From positions 1,488,001-1,552,000 of the forward strand of contig NZ_CP134499.1 of NCBI RefSeq assembly GCF_031764535.1: a DNA stretch of 64,000 bases, read 5' to 3'. Below, in pieces: positions 9,720 through 17,554 of the stretch. The first letter of the stretch is position 1, and every line of letters begins with the position of its first letter. This DNA comes from Pseudomonas sp. SG20056. Lineage in GTDB: Bacteria > Pseudomonadota > Gammaproteobacteria > Pseudomonadales > Pseudomonadaceae. A model generated the notes under the pieces. The model saw only the letters and a list, made by a program, of their open reading frames with translations, made no database searches and was not told where the DNA came from. A program made the position numbers and the translations under genes.

Positions 9720-10454
9720 CTAGGATCGCCCTGCGGGAGCCTGTGCTGCGAACGTCGTTTGCAGTGGCGCGCGCAACTGCTGGACGTATTCATCGATCAG
9801 CGGTGTGAGCAGGGCAAAGCACTCGTGGGGTGCCAGGCGTACTTCGCGGCTGTCGATCAGCTCATGCTCCAAGCGCTGCAGCACCTGCTGCAACGATGCG
9901 CCAACGGGTGATTGTTCCAGCTGCAGACAGAGTTGTTGAATCTGCTGTTTCAGGCTTGGCGGGCATTGACTGTAATTAGCTGCGCGCACGCTCAGGCCGC
10001 GCAGGCGCGCGAGGTTTTCCAGGCCATGACAGGCCTGGGCGATACCCTCTATTTGTGAGTTGCCAACCTGCTGCAGGTGGGCTTCGAGTGTTGCGATAAC
10101 CTCCAGCAAACCGTCGATAACCTGGCAGTGCGCGGCAAAATCCGCTGGGTTACGCCGCAGGTGTGGCCAATCCTGTTGCAGTGATGCAAGCCCCAGGCTG
10201 GGGCCGGGCCAGTTCAGCCAGAGTTGGTCGAGCTGGCGGGCCAGGACATTGCGCTGGCTGGTGCTGCTTAGGTCCTGCTGGGCACCCAAACCTCGGTGTT
10301 TCTGCAGGTTCTGCAGCAGGTCAATGGCGCGTTGCAGCAGTTCAGCTTGCAACTCATTGAGATGTTGTTGATGGCGTTTGCCTGCGAGCTGGCTGAGGAA
10401 GTGGCCGGCGAGTAACAGCGCCAATGTCAGGGCGAGTGCAATGCTGAGGACCAT
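9720..10454 (-). CDS. Membrane-anchored protein of unknown function, NIT-like helical domain
   Basis: A 244-residue protein with one N-terminal membrane helix (MVLSIALALTLALLLAGHF) and a mostly helical remainder rich in Leu and Gln. The segment DLLQNLQKHRGLGAQ resembles the conserved LQ-ERG motif of NIT (nitrate/nitrite-sensing) domains, but no output domain follows, so sensing is speculative. ATG 10454 places the helix at the N-terminus. It lies 40 bases upstream of the I42 inhibitor gene on the same strand, probably in one transcript, and diverges from the AraC regulator. Confidence 0.65.
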   Translation of the reverse strand: MVLSIALALTLALLLAGHFLSQLAGKRHQQHLNELQAELLQRAIDLLQNLQKHRGLGAQQDLSSTSQRNVLARQLDQLWLNWPGPSLGLASLQQDWPHLRRNPADFAAHCQVIDGLLEVIATLEAHLQQVGNSQIEGIAQACHGLENLARLRGLSVRAANYSQCPPSLKQQIQQLCLQLEQSPVGASLQQVLQRLEHELIDSREVRLAPHECFALLTPLIDEYVQQLRAPLQTTFAAQAPAGRS

Positions 10455-10659
10455 AAGCGGGTTTCCTGAAACCGAACGGTGTACCGGTCGAGCAAATCCC
10501 TTGCCAGGCACCGCAAAGCGCCGGTTTCAGACGTATTAAATACCTTGGCGACCAATTGTTTGCCCTGCAATCGGGCGCTTTTATTGGTGTGGCGATTTCT
10601 TGGTGCGGGTGCTGCCCATTTGTCGTGCGGGCTGCAGTTTTACCGGGCAACGGGTTAAA

Positions 10660-10687
10660 GTTGCACCTCTGTTATTCAGGGTTGCAC
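10660..10687 (+). promoter_or_regulatory. GTTGCAC direct repeats, candidate AraC-type operator
   Basis: GTTGCAC occurs at 10660-10666 and again at 10681-10687, exactly 21 bases apart (two helical turns), just upstream of the AraC-family start at 10693. Direct half-sites at this spacing are the classic arrangement for AraC-family proteins. Autoregulation is an inference; only the repeat is seen. Confidence 0.4.
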
Positions 10688-10692
10688 TTTTC

Positions 10693-11445
10693 ATGTTCAA
10701 CGCGCGTTTGATGCGTCTTGATGACCAGGCCCATGAACACACCCACGACCATCATCAACTGGTGCTGTCGCTGGCTGGGCGTGCCGAATTTGAAGTCAAC
10801 GGCCGGGGTGGCGAGGTGTGCCGCATGCGCGCCTGTCTGGTGCCAGGGGATGCCGATCACCAGTTCGCCGGCATGGGTGAAAACCGCATGCTGATTATTG
10901 ATCTGGATGAGCAGGGTACCTCCAGCGAAGACCTGCAGCTGCTGACTCGCCTGTTCGAAACCCCGCGTTACCCGCAACTGGATGCCGATTTCCAGAACCT
11001 GTTGAGCTATGCCGGCGCCGAGCTGGAGCGTTATGGCTCCGATCCGCTACTGCCTCGTGCGCTGGGTGGTGTGCTGCTGCGCGCCTTGCACCTGCGCCTG
11101 TTTGGCGAGCCCCATGCGCGGCCTGTGGGCGCGCTGAATCTGGAAAGAATCGACCACTACATCTTCGAGCATCTGGCGCGGCGTATCAGCGTGGCCGAGC
11201 TGGCGCAGGTGGCTTGCCTGAGCCCCAGTCATTTCCATGCGCAGTTCAAGGACAGCGTCGGTCTGACGCCGCACCAGTACCTGCTTAAAACGCGCCTGGA
11301 CCGCGCCGTGCGGCTGTTGCGCGAGAGCGGCCTGCCGCTGATCCGCATTGCTGAAGAATGCGGTTTCTCCAGCCAGAGCGCGCTGACCACCGCCATGCGC
11401 CGCTATCTGGGCCTGACGCCAAAACGCCTGCGCAGCGCCGAATAA
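10693..11445 (+). CDS. AraC-family transcriptional regulator (PruR candidate)
   Basis: A 250-residue protein with an N-terminal cupin-like ligand domain (HEHTHDHHQLVLSLAG, VPGDADHQF) and a C-terminal double helix-turn-helix. The second HTH region carries the AraC signature (IAEECGFSSQSALTTAMRRYLGLTPKRLR). In PAO1 the regulator in the matching position (PA0780, recalled from memory) is PruR, the proline-responsive activator of putAP. Here putP lies 6.7 kb downstream, so PruR is a reasonable but unproven identity. ATG 10693 begins the conserved domain; the longer frame from 10600 reads through likely promoter sequence. A terminator follows. Confidence 0.85.
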   Translation: MFNARLMRLDDQAHEHTHDHHQLVLSLAGRAEFEVNGRGGEVCRMRACLVPGDADHQFAGMGENRMLIIDLDEQGTSSEDLQLLTRLFETPRYPQLDADFQNLLSYAGAELERYGSDPLLPRALGGVLLRALHLRLFGEPHARPVGALNLERIDHYIFEHLARRISVAELAQVACLSPSHFHAQFKDSVGLTPHQYLLKTRLDRAVRLLRESGLPLIRIAEECGFSSQSALTTAMRRYLGLTPKRLRSAE

Positions 11446-11455
11446 GCCCTCGCTG

Positions 11456-11478
11456 ACCGCTTTGCTTAGCGGTTTTTA
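11456..11478 (+). terminator. Rho-independent terminator of the AraC gene
   Basis: A 6-bp stem (ACCGCT / AGCGGT) with a 6-base loop is followed directly by TTTTT, 10 bases after the stop codon. Confidence 0.75.
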
Positions 11479-11500
11479 TCAGGCGGTGGTTGCCAATCAA

Positions 11501-11518
11501 GCGTGAACTTCTTCACGC
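11501..11518. promoter_or_regulatory. Perfect dyad GCGTGAA-N4-TTCACGC, candidate operator
   Basis: A perfect 7+7 inverted repeat with a 4-base spacer lies about 95 bases upstream of the cupredoxin gene that opens the 11.6-15.9 kb gene unit. There is no T-tract, and it comes after the AraC terminator, so an operator is more likely than a terminator. The binding protein is unknown. Confidence 0.35.
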
Positions 11519-11611
11519 TGCCGACTAAGCTGTGGCTCACAGAGATATTTACTGTGCCTGGGCAAGGATGCTGTCCACTTCAAGTGTGCCCCTAAAGTAC
11601 GAGTCGTCTTG

Positions 11612-12298
11612 ATGAGCAAGCACTTTCCTTCATTGTTCGCGATCCCCCTGTTCGGCCTGTTGCTGCTCGGCATGCCATTACACGCCGCCAGCCTGCAAGC
11701 CGAGCTGGTGGACAGCCAGGGACAGCCCTTGGCCAATGCCGTGCTCAGTTTGCGTGGTGGAGTTGCACCTGCGGTTGCACCTGCTGCTGCGGTGATGGAT
11801 CAACGTTCACAGCAGTTCGCACCGAATGTACTGGCAGTACGCAGCGGTACTTCGGTATCGTTTCCCAATAGCGACAATATTCGCCATCATGTTTATTCGT
11901 TCTCTCTCGCCAAACGCTTTGAGCTGCGTTTGTACCAAGGCACGCCGAGTGAGCCGGTGCTTTTCGACAAGCCCGGTGTAGTGGTGCTTGGCTGCAATAT
12001 CCATGACTGGATGGTGGGCTATGTCTATGTCACCGACGACCCCTGGTTCGCCGTCAGCGACGCGCAGGGCAAGCTGAATCTGGAGCAGCTGCCGGCCGGT
12101 ACGTACACAGTCAGCCTGTGGCACCCGCAAGCGCCGGATATGCTGCCGCAGGCTGCCGGCCAGTTGCAGCTGACTGAGGCTGGCAGCCAGCAACGCTTTA
12201 CCCTGACCACGCAGGGGCCCGTCAGTCAGGCAGCTCCGAGTGCGCCGGCCAGCGCCTTTGGGGATGCATTCAAGAAGGCTCGCGATGCTGCGCAATAG
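11612..12298 (+). CDS. Exported amicyanin-like type I copper protein with C-terminal beta domain
   Basis: A 228-residue protein with a signal peptide (cleavage after PLHAA, about residue 26). A cupredoxin fold follows. Likely type I copper ligands are a histidine in NIRHHVYSF (His92/93) and the C-terminal loop CNIHDWM, giving Cys128-X2-His131-X2-Met134, the short ligand loop of amicyanin. This explains why relatives are often named methylamine-utilization protein although no methylamine genes are nearby. A carboxypeptidase-regulatory-like beta segment (SDAQGKLNLEQLPAGTYTV) follows. ATG 11612 is preferred to TTG 11609. The end overlaps the next gene by 14 bases, so translation is coupled to the c-di-GMP protein. 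Confidence 0.8.
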   Translation: MSKHFPSLFAIPLFGLLLLGMPLHAASLQAELVDSQGQPLANAVLSLRGGVAPAVAPAAAVMDQRSQQFAPNVLAVRSGTSVSFPNSDNIRHHVYSFSLAKRFELRLYQGTPSEPVLFDKPGVVVLGCNIHDWMVGYVYVTDDPWFAVSDAQGKLNLEQLPAGTYTVSLWHPQAPDMLPQAAGQLQLTEAGSQQRFTLTTQGPVSQAAPSAPASAFGDAFKKARDAAQ

Positions 12299-14621
12299 CT
12301 TTCAGGCGCGCATCGCCGGCGTACTGGTGCTGCTGCTGTTGGTGGTAGTTGGCGCACTCTATGTAGCCGTGCAAACCGCCACCAATGCCGCTGTACGCAG
12401 CCAGGCGCATGAGCAACTGGATGTGGGTAGCCTGGTTTTTCAGCAATTGCTCGAAGTGCGCGGTCGCCAGTTGCACGATGCGGTGCAGGTGCTGGCCGCT
12501 GATTTCGGCTTCAAGGATGCAGTAGCCAGTGGCGATAGCGAGACCATCCGCTCGGCGCTGCTCAATCATGGCGCACGAATCAATGCCAGCGCAGTGATGA
12601 TGCTGGGGTTGGATGGCAATCTGGAGGTCAGCAGTGACCGACAAATCAGCGATGAGACGGCCAAGCGCCTGAGCACTCAGGTGATGCAGCGTCAGCGTGA
12701 AGGTGTGCAGATATTTCTGATGCCAATAGCCGACAAGATCTACCTGCTGGTGGAGGCCACTGTTAGCGCGCCGTTGCCGATTGCCCGGGTGATGATGGGC
12801 TTTCAGGTTGATGACGTATTTGCCGCCGAATTGCGTGAGTTGACCCATCTGGACCTGACCCTGCGGGCGACCCAGGATGGTGTGGCCGATATCTGGATCA
12901 GTACCCTGCAGCCGGCGCAGCGTGAGCAACTGCAAGGCAGCATGGCTGAGCTGGCCAATGATGCGGTAAGTCAGATAGGTGAAGAGGCCTACCTTAATCA
13001 GACTCTGGTACTGGCCGGTGGTGAAGGCTATGAAGTGCGTGCGCTGCTGCACAAGTCCCTGAGTCAGGCGCAAGAGGCGTTTGCTCCGCTTGATCAGAAT
13101 ATTCTGCTGATTGCCCTGGTGGCGCTGACGGCGTCCCTTGTCGGCGCCTTATTGCTGGCACGTTCGGTGTCGCAGCCTGTGCAGCAACTGGCGGCCGTCG
13201 CCGAACGGGTGCGCCAGGGCGATTATCAGGCCAGCCTGGATCTGCAGCGCAGTGATGAATTGGGGCGTTTGGCCACCGCCTTCAAGGCCATGCAGCAGGG
13301 TATCGCCGAGCGTGAACGGCAGCTGGCGCACAACGCGTTGCATGATGCATTGACCGGTCTACCCAACCGCACTTTGGCGCTGGAGCGTCTGGGCAGTGCG
13401 ATCACCGCCGGGCGGCAGACGGCCTTGCTTTACCTGGGTGTGGCGAATTTTCGTGTGGTCAATGAAAGCCTCGGAGCAGAGGGCGGCGACCTGGCGCTGC
13501 AGCAATTGAGTCGGCGCCTGCAGGCGATTCTTCGCCCTGGTGATAGCGTGGCGCGGGTTATTGGTGACGAGTTTCTTCTGTTGCTGGAAAACACGGACAG
13601 CGACAGCGCTGTAGGGATCGCCGACAAGGTGCAGCAACTGCTGCTCAAGCCGCTGCGCGTTGCCACCCATGATTTCACCCTGGATTGTCGCATCGGCATT
13701 GCCAGCTACCCGGTCGATGGCAATGCCCCGGAAGAGTTGCTGCGCCGGGCGAGCATCGCCATGCAGGATGCGGCCGGTATGCCCAGCCATCTGCAGGTTT
13801 ACCAGCGTGGCCGCGATGACGCCCAGCAGCGGCAGATTCGCCTGATCCGTGATCTGCGCCATGCCTCCGAAAAGGCTGAGCTGTTGTTGCACTATCAGCC
13901 AAAGCTGGACATTACCGCCGGCCAGGTGCGCCAGGCTGAAGCCTTGTTGCGCTGGCAGCATCCGGTGCTGGGCATGGTCTCGCCGGGGGAGTTTATTCCG
14001 CTGGCCGAGCGCACCGGCAGCATCCAGCTGTTGACTGCCTGGGTGATCGAGGAGGTCATGCGCCAGTTGCGCGAGTGGGCCGGTCGTGGCCTGCGCGTGC
14101 AGGTGTCGCTGAATATCTCCACCGAAGACCTGATTGATCCGCAGTTGCCGGCGCGGGTCAGCAAACTGTTGGCCGATTACCAGGTGCCGGCCGAACAGCT
14201 GATTTTTGAGATCACCGAAAGCGGTGTGATGCTCAATCCCGAGCTCGCCCTGAAGGTGCTGCATGGTCTGCGGGCGTGCGGTATCAGCCTGTCGGTAGAC
14301 GACTTTGGTACGGGCTATTCTTCCCTGACACAACTCAAGCGTATGCCAGTGCAGGAACTGAAGATCGACCAGTCGTTTATCCGTGACCTGGACGATGCCA
14401 GCGAAGACTCAGTGATCGTGCGTTCGACCATCGAAATGAGCCACAGCCTGGGCCTCAAGGTTGTGGCCGAGGGCGTCGAGTTCGAGCGCAGCTTGCAACT
14501 GCTTGGGCGCTGGCAGTGTGATACCGCCCAGGGCTACCTGATCAGCCGGCCGTTGGCGGCGAAAGCCTTTGAAACCTGGATGGCGCAATACACTCACGCC
14601 TCCTCGACTCTGGTGCATTGA
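12285..14621 (+). CDS. Membrane Cache-HAMP-GGDEF-EAL protein, probable c-di-GMP phosphodiesterase
   Basis: A 778-residue inner-membrane protein. A first membrane helix (about 10-30) and a second near residue 270 enclose a periplasmic double-Cache-like sensor domain. A HAMP linker (SQPVQQLAAVAERVRQGDYQ), a GGDEF domain and an EAL domain follow. The GGDEF site reads IGDEF, and the usual aspartate in the first strand is glycine (YLGVANF), so cyclase activity is unlikely. The EAL site is intact: EALLRW, NIS, FEITESG and DDFGTGYSS with downstream KID. Expected action is hydrolysis of c-di-GMP in response to a periplasmic signal, possibly from the copper protein encoded just upstream. ATG 12285 has AGAAGG in front and overlaps the previous gene. 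Confidence 0.9.
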   Translation: MLRNSFQARIAGVLVLLLLVVVGALYVAVQTATNAAVRSQAHEQLDVGSLVFQQLLEVRGRQLHDAVQVLAADFGFKDAVASGDSETIRSALLNHGARINASAVMMLGLDGNLEVSSDRQISDETAKRLSTQVMQRQREGVQIFLMPIADKIYLLVEATVSAPLPIARVMMGFQVDDVFAAELRELTHLDLTLRATQDGVADIWISTLQPAQREQLQGSMAELANDAVSQIGEEAYLNQTLVLAGGEGYEVRALLHKSLSQAQEAFAPLDQNILLIALVALTASLVGALLLARSVSQPVQQLAAVAERVRQGDYQASLDLQRSDELGRLATAFKAMQQGIAERERQLAHNALHDALTGLPNRTLALERLGSAITAGRQTALLYLGVANFRVVNESLGAEGGDLALQQLSRRLQAILRPGDSVARVIGDEFLLLLENTDSDSAVGIADKVQQLLLKPLRVATHDFTLDCRIGIASYPVDGNAPEELLRRASIAMQDAAGMPSHLQVYQRGRDDAQQRQIRLIRDLRHASEKAELLLHYQPKLDITAGQVRQAEALLRWQHPVLGMVSPGEFIPLAERTGSIQLLTAWVIEEVMRQLREWAGRGLRVQVSLNISTEDLIDPQLPARVSKLLADYQVPAEQLIFEITESGVMLNPELALKVLHGLRACGISLSVDDFGTGYSSLTQLKRMPVQELKIDQSFIRDLDDASEDSVIVRSTIEMSHSLGLKVVAEGVEFERSLQLLGRWQCDTAQGYLISRPLAAKAFETWMAQYTHASSTLVH

Positions 14622-14623
14622 CC

Positions 14624-15481
14624 ATGACTCAATTGCCACGCTGCATTGCCTTGTTGTTCGGTCTGCTGGCCAATCTGGCCTGGGCCGATGGCCGCTTGCT
14701 GGCCACGGGTGGTGCCAGCAGCATTGAAGGCGCTGCGGGTGGTGGAATTACCCCCTGGGCGGTGCTTTCCGGCTATGGCGAGCGCGGCGAATGGGGGGCG
14801 GATGTATTCGCCACGCGAGTGGAAACCGGTGATTACCGTCTGGATGTGGCCGGTATTGGCGTTGCGTTCGATAACCGTATTGAGCTGTCCTACGCCCGCC
14901 AGCGTTTTGATCTGGGCACTCTGGCGCGTAACCTCAACCTGCCGGAAAACAGCCTGAGCCAGGATATCTTCGGTCTCAAGGTGCGCCTGTTTGGTGACCT
15001 GATCTACGACCAGCTGCCGCAGGTTTCATTGGGCATTCAGCACAAACGTCAAAAGGATTTTCTGATTCCCAGCCTGGTAGGCGCGCAGCGCAGTGAAGAC
15101 ACCGAAGGTTATATCACTGCCAGCCGGCTGATCCTCGGTGGTGCCTTTGGCTACAACCTGCTGCTCAATGGCGGTGTCCGTTATAGCCGTGCCAACGAGC
15201 TGGGGCTGCTGGGGTTTGGTGGGGATCGCCGCGACCGTCATTCCGTGCTCAAGGAAGGCTCCGTCGCCGTGCTGTTCAATCCGCGCTGGGCGCTGGGCGT
15301 TGAGTATCGCGAGAAGCCAGACAACCTGGGTTTTGCCGGAGAAAGTGACTGGGCTGACCTGTTTCTCGGCTATTTCCCCAACAAGAACCTCGCCGTGGTA
15401 CTGGCGTATGCGCGTCTGGGGGAGATCGCCACGCTGGATAATCAGGATGGGGTCTACCTGTCCGTACAGGGGAGTTTCTAA
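14624..15481 (+). CDS. DUF3034 family exported protein, probable outer-membrane beta-barrel
   Basis: A 285-residue protein with a signal peptide (cleavage after LAWA) and alternating beta-strand pattern throughout (for example ELSYARQRFDLG, LNGGVRYSRAN, WALGVEYREKP), ending in a phenylalanine (SVQGSF), which favours an outer-membrane barrel. It opens with the DUF3034 phrase GRLLATGGASSIEGAAGGG. No function is established. The ATG lies 3 bases after the stop of the GGDEF-EAL gene, so the two are co-translated. Confidence 0.75.
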   Translation: MTQLPRCIALLFGLLANLAWADGRLLATGGASSIEGAAGGGITPWAVLSGYGERGEWGADVFATRVETGDYRLDVAGIGVAFDNRIELSYARQRFDLGTLARNLNLPENSLSQDIFGLKVRLFGDLIYDQLPQVSLGIQHKRQKDFLIPSLVGAQRSEDTEGYITASRLILGGAFGYNLLLNGGVRYSRANELGLLGFGGDRRDRHSVLKEGSVAVLFNPRWALGVEYREKPDNLGFAGESDWADLFLGYFPNKNLAVVLAYARLGEIATLDNQDGVYLSVQGSF

Positions 15482-15483
15482 GG

Positions 15484-15903
15484 ATGCGCAGTCTGCTGTT
15501 GGTCGTCGTGTTCACCCTGGCGGCCTGCGCTCAGCAGCCAGCCAAAGACGACAGCCTGTACCGTGACCTGGGCGAGCAGGCCGGGATTACTCGGATTGTT
15601 GAAGGCATGCTGCTGAATATCGCCGCCGACCCGCGCATCGTTCGGCACTTCGAGAATATCGACATCGTGCGCCTGCGCGACAAGCTGGTGGAGCAGATCT
15701 GCGTTGAAGCCGGCGGCCCGTGCATCTACACCGGCGACAGCATGGAAGAAAGCCACAAAGGCCAGAACCTTACTCCGAGTGACTTCAACGCCCTGGTGGA
15801 AAACCTGCAGGATGCAATGAGCGCCCAGGGCGTGCCCATGCCAGCGCAGAACCGCCTGCTAGCGCGGCTTGCGCCCATGCGCGCGCAGGTGATTGATCGT
15901 TAG
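15484..15903 (+). CDS. Group 1 truncated haemoglobin with lipoprotein signal
   Basis: A 139-residue protein. The first 15 residues form a lipoprotein signal (VFTLAACAQ, lipid-attached Cys15). The rest matches group 1 truncated haemoglobin: SLYRDLGEQAGI at the start of the fold, PCIYTGDSMEE before the F helix, and the proximal haem histidine in ESHKGQNL (His91). A membrane-tethered, extracytoplasmic globin is uncommon compared with cytoplasmic O2/NO-binding trHbs. It starts 2 bases after the DUF3034 stop and closes the four-gene unit. It could bind O2 or NO for the neighbouring sensor; this is inference. Confidence 0.85.
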   Translation: MRSLLLVVVFTLAACAQQPAKDDSLYRDLGEQAGITRIVEGMLLNIAADPRIVRHFENIDIVRLRDKLVEQICVEAGGPCIYTGDSMEESHKGQNLTPSDFNALVENLQDAMSAQGVPMPAQNRLLARLAPMRAQVIDR

Positions 15904-15943
15904 TGTGCTGTCTCGGTGTCAGGTTGGGCGAAGGACTACTGAT

Positions 15944-16471
15944 TTATACCGAGGCGCTGGCTTGGTTGTGGATCGAGGCTTTGCTACGTCGGCGGTAGAG
16001 CAGAGCTGCCCATGCCCACAGCCCTAACTCCAGAGCAAAGGACCAATGCAGTAGGAAACTCAGCCACCAGGGGCTGAACCGCGCGGGTACGCTAAAGAGT
16101 GCATAGGGTTGGTCTACCAGGGGCGCGAACCACCAGATATCGCCCACGATACTGTCGAGTAGTAGATGCAGCACACCAGCAGCACAAAAGGTGCTGGTCA
16201 GTAAGGCTGCTTTGCTGCGATCACTCTGTCGGTAAACAATCAGGCTGAGTATCAATGCGCCGATCCAGGCTATTGGCCAATGGCTGAAGTAGGTGTGGTG
16301 GTGATGCTGGCGTTGGTCGATCAGATGGAAATACAGCATATCCAGATCAGGGGCGACTCCACCCAGTAGTCCCGCGCAGATAAAAGCCTTGGCAGGAAGA
16401 CGTGCAGCGAAAAGCTTGCTGTGTAAGAGCGCCGCAGCGATATAGGCTGCTGGCGCATGTCCGATGATCAT
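15944..16471 (-). CDS. YdjM-like membrane-bound metal-dependent hydrolase (DUF457)
   Basis: A 175-residue protein with four or five predicted membrane segments. The N-terminal MIIGHAPAAYI, the GGVAPDLDMLY acidic motif, the HHHHTYFSHWPI histidine cluster and HLLLDSIVGDIWWF fit the YdjM / LexA-binding inner-membrane hydrolase family. The substrate is unknown. It converges on the globin gene and is 68 bases from the HDOD gene on the same strand. Confidence 0.8.
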   Translation of the reverse strand: MIIGHAPAAYIAAALLHSKLFAARLPAKAFICAGLLGGVAPDLDMLYFHLIDQRQHHHHTYFSHWPIAWIGALILSLIVYRQSDRSKAALLTSTFCAAGVLHLLLDSIVGDIWWFAPLVDQPYALFSVPARFSPWWLSFLLHWSFALELGLWAWAALLYRRRSKASIHNQASASV

Positions 16472-16539
16472 CTGTATCTCGTCCCTGAGTTGCGTTCGTA
16501 TGTCGTATGAGCGGTGCAGATGCTCTGCTTTCAGTTTGC

Positions 16540-17400
16540 TTAACGCAAGGTCTGGGCAATCGCCAGAATATCGGCGCGGTGGCTGATCACCAGGCTGAGT
16601 TCGCCGTTCTCACCGATAAAGTCCTGCGGCGGCATCAGCTTCTGGTAGGCGGCCAGCTCTTGCAGCGGCGGCAGCTCAGCGTCTGGTGTGCGTTCCTTGA
16701 TGGAGTGGTAGAGCGCCAGGTTGACCAGATCGAGCAATTGCAGGCTATGCCCCGGGCTGCGTTGCCAGTTGCCGGTGTCGCGGATGATCTCGATATATTC
16801 GTTATGCACTGACCATTTCTTCAACACGATAATGCCGAGCGATTTGCTGTATTCGCGGCATAGCTTGTAATACAGCTCGCTGGAGGGCGTTACGCTTTCG
16901 TTTCTGAACGCCGAGAGCACGGCCAGGGTGCCCACTTCGCTGAGCAGACTGGCCAGCAGGGCGTGTTCCGCCGTCACATGGCCCAGCAGGCGTGCCAGCA
17001 TGGCGCAGGTGCTGGCTTTGATTACCAGACGCTCCCAGGCATCGACAAACAAGCGCTTATGCCCTGGGCTGTGCAAGGTGAACAGGCTTTTGATGCTGTG
17101 CACCATGGTGATTCGGTCGACTTCACCCATGCCGAGCAGGCCGATCACTTCGTGCAGCGTCTTGGGCGCCAAGGTATGCCGATACAGCGCGCTGGACGCA
17201 TGTTTCATCAGCAGGGCGCTGAGGGCCGGGTCGCGGCTGATCAGGCGCACCAAGTCCTTTAGCGAAATATTCGGGTCACCCAACGCGCGGCGGATATCCA
17301 GGGTGATGGTCGGCAGGCTGGGCAATTGCTCTTCGCCTTGCATCAACTGCGAGACTACGCGCCGGTAGATTGAGTAATCGGATGCTTCGCTCTGCAACAC
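16540..17400 (-). CDS. HDOD-domain signalling protein
   Basis: A 286-residue soluble protein with an HDOD domain over about residues 20-220: LPSLPTITLDIRRALGDPNISLKDLVRLISRDPALSALLMKHA is the typical opening, split here by the conserved ISRDPALSA phrase, followed by VIGLLGMGEVDRI. HDOD proteins are non-catalytic HD relatives that act as scaffolds in signalling and motility. The annotated frame opens with GTG; a strong GGAGG lies closer to optimal spacing for the next codon, TTG at 17397, so the true start may be one codon in. Probably co-transcribed with the YdjM-like gene. Confidence 0.85.
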   Translation of the reverse strand: MLQSEASDYSIYRRVVSQLMQGEEQLPSLPTITLDIRRALGDPNISLKDLVRLISRDPALSALLMKHASSALYRHTLAPKTLHEVIGLLGMGEVDRITMVHSIKSLFTLHSPGHKRLFVDAWERLVIKASTCAMLARLLGHVTAEHALLASLLSEVGTLAVLSAFRNESVTPSSELYYKLCREYSKSLGIIVLKKWSVHNEYIEIIRDTGNWQRSPGHSLQLLDLVNLALYHSIKERTPDAELPPLQELAAYQKLMPPQDFIGENGELSLVISHRADILAIAQTLR

Positions 17401-17529
17401 ACACCTCCAGCCTTATGGATGCAGTCTAGATGGCCGTTACACGCGTGGCACAAGTGGCGATGGATGGCTGTAATCCGCGAAAAGTGTGGCGTTGTGCTTT
17501 AAACGGCTGTTTACAGGAAGTTCCTATGC

Positions 17530-17554
17530 CTGGAGTTTTTTGCAAAAACTCCAG
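17530..17554 (+). terminator. Perfect 11-bp hairpin with T-rich tail, candidate terminator of an unannotated transcript
   Basis: CTGGAGTTTTT and AAAAACTCCAG pair perfectly around a TGC loop, followed by AGAGCTTTTTG. No gene ends nearby on the + strand: the HDOD gene runs away from here. It would suit the end of a short RNA transcribed from 17401-17530 or an antiterminator-like element. Confidence 0.4.

Noticed and set aside
11773..11800. GTTGCACCTG repeats in the cupredoxin gene as further AraC sites
   Set aside because: They encode the Val-Ala-Pro repeats of the protein, and their short spacing does not fit the 21-base arrangement.
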